Assembly (NCBI GenBank): GCA_021030905.1
Contig: JAGFMI010000001.1
Span: forward strand, 1,364,001-1,428,000
DNA length: 64,000 nucleotides
Direction: 5' to 3'
From: Pyrenula massariospora
Taxonomy: Eukaryota; Ascomycota; Eurotiomycetes; Pyrenulales; Pyrenulaceae
Within the stretch, counting starts at the first letter, position 1. Every line of letters starts with the position of its first letter. Position numbers and translations under genes: made by a program. Shown in pieces: positions 55,419-64,000 of the stretch. Below the pieces are notes generated by a model, which saw only the letters and a program-made list of their open reading frames with translations, searched no databases and was not told the origin of the DNA.

Positions 55419-56058
55419 ATCTTGCATCCTCTCAGACCTTCAACACCGCGGAGAACCCTCTCTTGTCGCTGTTTTGAAAAAGGAACTTCACGCATGGACG
55501 AAGAATGCATGCACAGTCAGAGGCAAGTAACGCTAGGGGAACAGTCCCGCGCATGGACGAGGCCAGGGGTTGTCAGATTCAGCAATGAGCAACTTTTCTG
55601 GTAGTGGAATGCGGTGGCAAGAAGACAAGACACGACGCTTGCAATCAAAGGGACACCGATAGATATACATTACTAGAAAGAAAGGTTTCTTGTTGCCTTC
55701 ACGTTTTCTCTCGTACATATCTCTTCTTCCCGCGCCAAGAGTAGCTCGTCGTGACTAATGTCGACACCTTGGAAAATATCGGCCATATAATTTCACCAGC
55801 CTACTTTTTATCTTAGAGAGCATGACGCAATCTTAGAGGCACTTGCAACCTTCACGATAGGTCCAGGTCTTGCCTGAAACACGTCTTTCTTTGTATGAAA
55901 CCCCCGGGCTGGCTTTTCACCGAGTGCTACCTGATTGTCCTATTGCGCTTTCAGAGGCCTCTCTCCTATGAAACTTGCCACCCTCGGAAGACCCAGCTTT
56001 GGATACATATGTCCAAAGTGCCAACGCACCCAACCCGGATCAGAACGGCGAGCAGTCC
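55419..56058. other. Convergent spacer, no gene seen
   Basis: Tail-to-tail region between the O-methyltransferase and the DUF3669 gene. Only short frames occur, and both 3' untranslated regions should lie here. Confidence 0.4.
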
Positions 56059-57027
56059 TCATAGCTGGCTCTTGTGCAAAGCCAACTCCCGTCCCCTCTC
56101 TTCCAAACGGTCGATGAATAATCGTGGCAGATCCTTCAAAGAGCCCTCACCCAGCAACTCAGCGCTTGTCTTCAGAAACTGGTCTCGGAAACATGTCCAT
56201 AATTGCCGATCGCGGGTGTCGGCCGTTGGGTACGGACGAGGGAAGAACGGATCGTTCTTGAAGAATGCAGAAACCGCTTGCGAGACACCTACGTCGTCCA
56301 GAGATATCGGGTGGCAGCAATCGAAGTCGAGTATCCACAATGCATGACTGCCGAGGAAGTCGGAGTAGAAGGGTGCTGGAAGGTCGTTTTCACGATGATG
56401 TGCATGAGGTGCCAATACGAATTCAACGTCGTTTGCATCGACCTGTGCTGTCCAGTGCATCATAGCAAGCGCGTCGGCCAGCGCGGCTGCGTACCGGAAT
56501 GTATCCATTCCCAGTTCCTCCATCTGGTCAACGTGGAGAAGAAAATTGCGTAGAGTGAAAGCGCGAAAGCGGGATGTTCGCTGTCCGACACGTCGCCGTC
56601 CCAGGTATGGTCGGACCAGGCAGTCTTCATCGCCTAAATTTGCCTTGATATTTGCTGATAGTCCCGGCGGACAATACCGATCAATGACACGTTCTCTGAC
56701 TGATGCAGGGAATGGAGGAATCCTGGTCGAGATAAGAGTGTTACAGTGCGAAAAGCTGGGGGGGAATCTCGAGGCTCGTTCGGACCACCATTCATCATCC
56801 TCAATGGTTATGAGTGTGTGTGGCTGTGGCACATTCATAGCGAATCTTTTTTGAGATGCGAGGCTTTTCAGACTGTTGTTGATAATGTTGTGCATTTCCC
56901 AGTCATTCCGAAGTGATCGTCCAGGGCCGCCGTCTTCCCTCTTCATCGCACACTGGTCGACAGTGCCATTGGCCCATACGCTTCCACAAAACCCTTTCCC
57001 GATGCATCGATACTCGGTTTCGCTCAT
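56059..57027 (-). CDS. DUF3669 protein (kinase-like fold, fungal)
   Basis: Intronless, 322 residues, start ATG at 57027. It follows the DUF3669 pattern known from many filamentous ascomycetes: RCIGKGFCGSVW (glycine-loop-like), AMKRED with Lys29, LVRPYLGRRR, LRNFLLHVDQMEELGMD, ALADALAMMHW and DANDVEFVLAPH. It closes with WILDFDCCHPIS and FFKNDPFFPRPYP. The order resembles a small kinase or aminoglycoside-phosphotransferase-like fold, with DFD in the place of the metal-binding DFG. Biochemical activity is not established for the family as far as I know. Length and motif set are complete, so the gene looks functional. Confidence 0.85.
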   Translation of the reverse strand: MSETEYRCIGKGFCGSVWANGTVDQCAMKREDGGPGRSLRNDWEMHNIINNSLKSLASQKRFAMNVPQPHTLITIEDDEWWSERASRFPPSFSHCNTLISTRIPPFPASVRERVIDRYCPPGLSANIKANLGDEDCLVRPYLGRRRVGQRTSRFRAFTLRNFLLHVDQMEELGMDTFRYAAALADALAMMHWTAQVDANDVEFVLAPHAHHRENDLPAPFYSDFLGSHALWILDFDCCHPISLDDVGVSQAVSAFFKNDPFFPRPYPTADTRDRQLWTCFRDQFLKTSAELLGEGSLKDLPRLFIDRLEERGRELALHKSQL

Positions 57028-57853
57028 TGTTATTGTCCGTTTGATTATGATCTGATTGTTACTTAAGAAAGGGAGGTGTGTGGACCTTTGAGGGGCTTAC
57101 GGGAGCAGGTCTTGGCAGGTCCGCACTGACGGCATCCTTATTCCCCTGTGTCAGGAGTAAAGGTTTTAACTCATAGATGTCCATGAACCCCGGTAAATTT
57201 GTTACTGGGAACCATTTCCATGCTGAAAATTACTGTGTTATTCAGGTATCCTTGGCTCGATAAAGATGGAAGCGAAAGTTGAGAATAATCGAGTGTTAGG
57301 AAAGAAAGTGATCCATGTGAATGACTCGTTATTGTTTGATTTAATGGTGAATCTGATGAGCAGATCCGAAGACGAAACAGAGACACCTTGGCCGATTAAG
57401 TGATAGTGTAGTAAAACATGCTGGATCGCGGAGGCTTGGACCGAAGAATATTTCGATGGTACTTTTTAGACTGTCGAGGTTGCGGACCAGGGGCAATCCG
57501 TAGGGTTCTGAGGCTGATCCAGCCTCGTGACTGCGAATTGCTATATCTTAGGAGATACAGTGGTATTAATTGTATAAGGCAGTCTGTATAGACAGTAAGG
57601 CCGTCGCTGAGACGCTATCGAGGGTAGACAAAGTGGTGTGCGAGGGTAAGGGCGAAGATCCGAATGATTCTTACGATTTGGCCCGCGGTGCCTTGATTCC
57701 TGTGTAATTCGTATGAAATGCATATTATTCTTGTAGCTTTGGTGGTCCCCATGGAGTCCGATGTTTTCGGATCTGCTCCCCCGGGGATGCAAGTTCCGAT
57801 TTGGAAGCACCTCAATTCGGAGCTCTCTTCTCACTTAAGGGTCCTGAGACATA
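57028..57853. other. Spacer upstream of the DUF3669 gene, no gene seen
   Basis: About 0.8 kb between the DUF3669 start and the decayed ubiquitin hydrolase. Short frames only. The left end should contain the DUF3669 promoter. Confidence 0.35.
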
Positions 57854-59069
57854 TCATTTCCCGAGTAGCATGTCTAGCTTTGACACCTGAAGGTACACAA
57901 GCAAGTGTGCCGTCCTTGGTAGTGCGCCTGTAGTCCGGCCATACCCGTACCTATAAGAATCTTCAATGACTTCTGTCGGCGACGCATAGCTCACTTCCTC
58001 GTTAAAGAACTTTAACCATTGGCCTTTGGGCTGCGGCTTCAAATACACGAAATATTTCGCATTAGGTTGTGTGCCTTCTGGGACGACCACGCTGAGAAAA
58101 AGTTTTAGACTTTTCAACTGTAAGTAGGTATGATAGGGCCACCGTACCCATTTAATGCGTAAACACATTGCTGCGGCTCCCGTTCTACATGGGCAATCTC
58201 TTTCATTTGTAGCGTATCGGAAACCCTGAAGGTCCCACGTAACTGTCACAATTAGTATGAAGAGTGTATACAGGAGCCTTCAGAGCCCTTATGTAAGAGA
58301 TTTCACCTTTATCGGTTTTCCAAGTCCTGATCATCGTGAAGAGCACCGCCGGCAGCTTTTGAACCCCTTCCACATTCCTGGAAGAGTAGAACGTTCGAAG
58401 AACATCTTCCAAAACGCTGTGATCATATGTATCGCCGTCAACATCTCCCGCACATTGGTTAAAATACCTTGTATGTGTAGGAAAAGGGGTCCTCTTACGC
58501 CAGAAAGAAAATCTTTTACCAGAGTTTCTAGACTTCACAGAACTCAAAATCAAATCCGCGGATACGCTGTAAAGCGTCTTTCCGTCTGATTGGTCTTTAA
58601 TTTGCTCCATAAGAAGATTGTGAATGCAACAATATCTTGTGGTAGCTCCACATTCTTCTGATCCATCCAAAGCTTTCTATGAGGTCCACCGGCGACACGG
58701 AGTGGTCTTGATGTTGAAGATCTTCAAATATAGATTTGAGAGCGTTGAGGATGCCTGAACCTGACCGAAAAGTCTACTAGAGAACAGCCTAGAAACGCTG
58801 AGAATATGATTGTTGTGGCATGTTAGGGAATATACCGCGCGAAAAGGCTTTAACATAAAAAATAGCTGTAAAGTACAGCTGATATAACCTGTTTTTCCCA
58901 GATTCATGATTCCTGCGTACTCTGAACACATATCGGGGCTGCCCAGGCGAGTCGCGGATGCGGACCTTGAGGGGCGTGAAAGCGCGGAAAAATCGTTATG
59001 ACGGTCCAGGGGCGGAAGTAGCCTCGGTTTTGCAAGATCTGCTTCACTCATTTGTGTGAGCTCGACCAT
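57854..59069 (-). pseudogene. Decayed ubiquitin-specific protease (USP7/Ubp15-like) relic
   Basis: Pieces of one USP catalytic domain run in order on the minus strand. EYAGIMNLGKTGYISCTLQLFF sits where the Cys box is expected (family NLGxTCYMNS). IFEDLQHQDHSVSPVDLIES and SFGW follow, then LPQDIVAF (family QQDxxEF) in another frame, then KLPAVLFTMIRTWK (family LPxVLxxQLKR). The His-box end is KYFVYLKPQPKGQWLKFFNE with SPTEVIEDSYRYGYG and LLVYLQVSKLDMLL. The pieces lie in more than one frame. At the alignment positions of the catalytic Cys and His the sequence reads Gly and Lys, so even a restored product would lack activity. No N-terminal MATH domain was seen. It appears to be a partial duplicate of a host deubiquitinase gene. 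Confidence 0.65.
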
Positions 59070-59324
59070 AAAAGTTTCCCTGGCTAGCCAAATTCATTTT
59101 GAAATCACGAACACCGAAGCCCTAGGGCACAAGAACTTTGGTTTAACTATGGTACACGGCTCTCCGAGATGCATAGGTTCCTGAGGAAATCAAGCCAGTT
59201 CGTATTAGGAGGACCGTCCAGTGATACCAATTTGCACCCAGGAATTGGCATGATATGGCCATATCCGGAAGTGTAACGACTCATTCCAAGTATTATTACA
59301 CACTGAATATCACGGAACACGACT

Positions 59325-60570
59325 TCAAGGGCACATACGTCCCGGAGTTTGGGTGTGGAAGACTGCAGTAGGCCGCACGGTTTTGGTCTTTTTATCCCAT
59401 ATACCCTCCGGATAGGGTTCTCTGACAGTGACGTCTCTAAAATCGTCCATACTATGCAGTATAAACCGAAAGATTGGGTCCATATGGGATTGAGGCATTC
59501 GCGAGATATAGATCTCCATTAGCTTCCACTTCTTGAAGACAGTACCTAGTCCCAGAGGTGGACTTTAGTACAGTGAATATTTGCTGGAAGAAAAAAGCCC
59601 ATACCTGAATAAATATCGAAAAGTAAATCTTGGGGCTCTGTAGGATCGAAACCGCCAATATCAACTTCCTGCCTAAAATTGGGGCGTGCAAAGTGAAAGA
59701 GTTGGTGGGTGTCAATACGACGGAATTGCATTCCTTTAATACCGATTCGTCTTAGTCGGATACAAGGAAAGACGCCAGGGATGCTTCCAATCTCGCAGTT
59801 AAGAATATCTAGATGATTTCCTTGGACAGTGTTCGATTCTCAAGTCATTAGTAAGTTGAGGCGAAGTCCAAGGTTTGTATTGAGCATAGTTGATCCACTG
59901 AGATTGTCTGTCTGAAAATCTACAACGCTGGAGTGCAGACGATATTTCGGCGATGGAGCGAAAATACTGTGATTCTCATGCGGCCTTCGCTCTTTCGTTA
60001 AGTAGGGTTGGCTTGGTCTGTCACTTTCATCAGGGTCAATCCATGCGAAGATGGAGTGATCGTCACAAGTCTTTATTATTTCTTCCTGAAGTCGTGTGAA
60101 CGCTTTGGAGCCTTCTCCATACAGAGGCGGCATGTTTATATCGAAGATGCCAAGCAGACAGTACGCGATATCTTCGGTTCGCGTCGTCTCGCGGTGAGCT
60201 GCCCATGTCATCCGTGTAGCAATACTAAATTCACGTAGATCTCCGCCTTGCAAAGCGTAAGTGTCAATATTAGTGACCTCCGAAATTTCGGCCATTAGTA
60301 GATATTTGTCTCCAAGCTTTGTCCAGTTGCTTGAGTAAAACAAAACATTCTTAGGAGCGATTAGCTCCTGGAATGTCCAGCCCCGTCCGAACCCTCGATA
60401 TGGCACTTGATCTTGCGGTCTCTTGTGAAGTATGAAGGGAGCTTGGTCTGTATGAACGTCCGATAAGTAAGCGTAACAGACGTCGGATAACTGGTACCAT
60501 CGCCACATCGAGTTAATAGCCTCTGATAATTCAGCGGAGCTACTTTTATCGATGCAGAATCGGTTACCGG
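59325..60570 (-). pseudogene. HET-domain gene fossil
   Basis: The minus strand carries part of a HET-domain protein of the HET-D/HET-E type: FCIDKSSSAELSEAINSMW, RGWTFQELIAPKNVLFYSS, FSIATRMTWAAHRETTRTED and LLGIFDINMPPLYGEGSKAF, followed by a less conserved C-terminal region. It looks broken, with a small number of breaks, and only part of the family domain is present. The surviving parts remain easy to recognise, which suggests decay that is not ancient. Confidence 0.65.
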
Positions 60571-60871
60571 TACTGAACTCTCTGAAGCGTGGCCGCTGGG
60601 TGCCCTACCTAAGCACGATTCGAAGCAACGAGAACGAAAGTAGATGTGCGCAAGATAAGATAGCTGCCCATTTGGCGAAACAGGCTTCTTTTCCCATAAG
60701 AAATAGAGGACGAGAATCAGATTTTAAAAGATGGAATACGAAGTCTTAGAAACTTTTTTGTTTCTCATTTTTCTTTCTAAGGCTTCCTCTGACCGCTACA
60801 ACCGTACTTTACTAAGTACCGTACAGTGCTTTAAAAACCAAAGCGTCTTCCTGAGATTATATTCTCTTCTT

Positions 60872-63795
60872 TTATGCGTACAGCCGTCCTGGGGTCGGTC
60901 GTTCAACGTGCACAGTGTCGAGCGAGCAATGTCCGACAATAGGAATGATATCTTGTTCTCCTTCTCCTTCTCCTTCTCTTGCTAGGGGCACGCTAATATC
61001 TTGCAGAGAAGGTGGAGGGTTTGGCTGCAACATTGCGCCCCATTTTAGACGTTTCGTCGAAATGTGTTTGTTGTTCTTGGATGGGTAGAGTGATGGCGAT
61101 GACAGTGGCAGTGGTCTAGGCGGCAGTGAGATATGTTTCTCTGTTGAAGGGAAGGGGGAAGGCGTAAGTACTGGGACCAGTGACAGGAGGTGTATTTGTG
61201 GCGACGCGGAGGATAAAGTTTCTTTTGGCTGATGAACGTCGGCTGATGGACGCGGAGCTAGCGCCTCTTCGGAAACATTTCTAGAATTAGCTGCTTCGTG
61301 ATTGTGTCCTTGTTGGGGGTGGCAAGCCGCACTAATAATGGCGCTCAAGTTACCGTGGATCGGGATGTCTGAGTTCAGCGGGCGCAAGGTATGCAGGATC
61401 TGGACCAAGATCATGGCGGCACCGAGACAGACGGAGCAGAGAATCGCCAGCGGGGAGAAGCTGACGTCGGAGAGATAGCCAGTAGAGCCCATGTCCTTAG
61501 TGTTGTCCATGTTGTACCATTGGACACGGATGAGGAAGACTGATTGGGATATAAGGAAGTGGAGGAGGGCAAGTGCCGTGGATAGAGACAGTCCATATTT
61601 CCAAGGGAGTTGAAGGGTCCATGATGATCGCTGTTCCCCTGCCGGCATGGTGACCCTTAAGGGTTGATGTTCTGTCGCGAATAGTGACCATTCTAAGGCA
61701 GAGCATTGGGCGGTCAACATAGAATTGTAGAGGAAGTAGGTTGTCGATAGGGCTACCTGGAATGAGTTTGCGACGATGATATCTTGCAACAATTTTGTGA
61801 GCCCTTGGCCAGAGATTTTTAGGACATTGTCAGAATGGGGAGCACCGAAGCCGAGATCCCAGACCTGTGACAATGAGAGATTATATAACTCTGCACTATT
61901 CACTGCGTTCACCAGCATCCAGATGCCAACCGATAAGTACAACAAACAGAGAGACATGCTCAAGAACCATCGTGTCTTTGAGGTTGCGGAGAATAGAGAT
62001 CTTTTGGCTGGCGGCTCGAAACGCAGAGGACACTTTACATGGTCCTGTCCATTCATCCACTGTGTAAGGGAGGAGGGATTTAGACGACTTAGTAAACATA
62101 TACCTTTTGTGTACGGATCGGGACGATCTAGGAATGAGGCCGTGGCATCGCCAATCGTTGCAAATATAGATTCCTTTCGTTGGTTAAGGTATCTCAATGT
62201 CTCCATTAGGCACAATAACTTCATTATATTGCAGAAAACAACAATAGCCAAAATGGCTGGGATAAATTCAAGGGTACAGTGCTGTGGAAACTTTTCTTCA
62301 ATCAAACAGTAGTCGATCTTATGGTAGCTTGGATTGAAGTGAGAGTCGGATGGCCCAAGATAAAGGCCAGCATGAGGCTGCGAAGTAGATTTTAGATCCG
62401 CAGCTGTACATCCTATCGATTGATCCCGATTGACTGGTGAGTCTTTGCAGATCAAATCTCTGATTGTTGAGCGATCTTTTGCAACTAAACTTCCGAGAGC
62501 TCGTTTGAAAGATGGCGAGAGAGCCCTACCTTCGTACGACAGTGCTATGAGAGAAGATCCGTTCCAAAGAGGCTGTTCCAAATGAGCCTGGTCGATTTTT
62601 GACGTATCTAGTCCTGACGGGTATATTTCTGTTTCGTTTAACATCTTGGTGAGGTCGATAAAAGCCGCTCCAGGTGACATCCTAGTGATTCCGTTAATTG
62701 GTTTGGTGAGGGCGATCAAATTCCTTTGATTTGTTAAGAATTCCACTTTGTACTTTGAGATACAATCGACAATGCTGTATGGCTTGAAATTTCCATCCTG
62801 GAATGATTTCCTGATATTCTTAACATCCTGCGGGATTTTCCTTGGATCTCGTTCGGTGCCGAAGTAGTCATAAGTGTCAAAGGAACTATACACTATAGGC
62901 TCTACGTAAGAACCGTTGTGGAGAAAATCTTCGGTGACAATCAGGTAAGCAACTTTATTTGCGCTGGTCGTCGAAAAAACAGCCGAGTTCCAACTGCACA
63001 GAATGTTAACTTTCCCAACTTAAGGGCTTCAAGTATAGCAATTCTACACTCTATAATCGTGCCAAGTGTGCATAATACTAGGATGATGAAGATCCAACTA
63101 AGAGAAGCATCTAAGTACTTACAGAAGGTGAAGCGGTAGCGTACTTGCACAAAGAAGAGACCAAAGCCATGTTCTTTTTCTCGTAATATGAAAAAGATTT
63201 CGGAAGCTTGGAATGCCAATATCGAGCGATCTTCTCTTAGCATGCGCACGATCGACATCCCGCCTTGTCGGGGAGCTAAGGCACTGCATAGCATAATTTG
63301 ATACACCAAGTAACACAGTCGATAGGATATTAATCAGTAAGTGCAATACCGTATCTGCCCGTTTGGCCACTCGACAAGAACCTTCGTACAGGGTTCCGGT
63401 TCCGGATGAAGGATTATACCGACGAGAGGCAATAATAAGAAGCGACATGTTGACGAGGAGAACGACAACAGCACAAATACCGCCAGCAGTCACGCCAACT
63501 CGCCATCCTGTGAGGCATTGACGCCTTGACCGTAAGGCTAGCAGTCTTTGTTTTGATCCAGCATGACTTTTCCTAAGTTTGATCAAGTTATTAGAGTTAT
63601 GCGCTATCAGCAGAATGAGATAACTTGCTTGTTCATAAGATCAAATCCAGGTGTCTTAGAGGCCTTTTCTGATGTTGATGTTACCTCATCGTTGCCCGCA
63701 GCTACTTCTGAATTTCTGTCTTCCTGTCGCAAGCCATGAAGCTTAAGGTCCTTTATCTGATCGCCCCGAGAAATTAGGCTTACCATTCTCTTCAT
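60872..63795 (-). CDS. DUF6536 multi-pass membrane protein
   Basis: Core exons end at 63123 (CT of the HLL segment) and resume at 62993, joined in phase to give PLHLLWNSAVFSTTSANKVA, then run to the stop at 60872. The family signature is clear: GWRVGVTAGGICAVVVLLVN, GTLYEGSCRVAKR, LHLLINILSTVLLGVSNYAM, QCLSSPTRRDVDRAH, LDIGIPSFRNL, and at the C-terminal side QPLRVTMPAGEQRSSWTLQL with FLISQSVFLIRV. About seven hydrophobic segments follow the N-terminal cytosolic part. The tail after the last helix is long, Pro/Ser-rich and ends with an EG repeat. The 5' end is uncertain: an ATG frame at 63795-63631 looks like exon 1, but no GT...AG junction joins it in phase to the next exon. Function of the family is unknown. 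Confidence 0.78.
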
Positions 63796-64000
63796 TTTAC
63801 TTAACGTAGATCAACCTGTGAGAGTAATTGAGGCAACGTAAAGACCAGACGAGGGACATTAACGGTGTCATCGAGCCACCGAGTAGTTTATCCCTCTTCG
63901 CTCAGGTGACAACAATGTCTTATTAAGGTATTCCACGGGGCCCTGTGTTTAGAGACCAAGTTTCATCCATTGGTCATTGCGTTCTGCTGTGGGGCTAAGT
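63796..64000. promoter_or_regulatory. Upstream flank of the DUF6536 gene
   Basis: The last 205 bases of the window show no gene and probably contain part of the DUF6536 promoter. Confidence 0.3.

Noticed and set aside
60955-60982. CTCCTT repeat as a regulatory microsatellite
   Set aside because: It lies in the coding tail of the DUF6536 gene, where it encodes an Glu-Gly repeat.
1-64000. CRISPR array, rRNA genes, complete transposon
   Set aside because: No regularly spaced identical repeats, no rRNA-like conserved stretch and no transposase or reverse-transcriptase peptide was recognised anywhere in the window.

Overview
The window looks like nuclear DNA of a filamentous ascomycete (Pezizomycotina). 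Introns are short (about 45-100 nt, GT...AG). Zn2Cys6 regulators, HET-domain genes, a DUF3669 gene, a cytochrome P450 and PTH11-like rhodopsin-domain membrane proteins, all typical of these fungi, lie beside conserved housekeeping genes. I saw no tRNA, rRNA or CRISPR array. Gene models were spliced by eye, and most have consistent reading phase across every junction.

1-19.5 kb is a conserved block. It holds a TFIIIC subunit (minus), the B56 regulatory subunit of PP2A (plus), the very large SAGA/NuA4 scaffold TRA1 (plus) and the splicing factor Yju2/Cwf16 (minus). 19.5-31 kb is mixed. It holds a secreted M35-like metallopeptidase, a HET-domain gene, a secreted cysteine-containing protein with Gly/Pro and Ser/Thr linkers, a small Zn2Cys6 protein and the conserved anaphase-promoting-complex subunit Cut9/Apc6.

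31-64 kb is gene-sparse and accessory, with long stretches where I see nothing. It holds a broken class I methyltransferase, a divergent P450/amidinotransferase pair, a rhodopsin-domain gene with a frameshift, a multi-pass membrane protein, a C2HC plus Zn2Cys6 regulator next to a short-chain dehydrogenase, a peptide-precursor-like fragment with dibasic sites, a second damaged rhodopsin-domain gene, an O-methyltransferase, a DUF3669 gene, a decayed ubiquitin hydrolase, a decayed HET-domain gene and a DUF6536 membrane protein.

The parts most worth a second look are two. The first is the P450/amidinotransferase pair, which shares a promoter carrying a three-copy repeat and may be a tiny biosynthetic unit acting on a guanidino compound. 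The second is 48.5-55.4 kb, where a regulator, a dehydrogenase, an O-methyltransferase and a repeated KR-separated peptide lie together. Both cluster ideas are inference from gene content.
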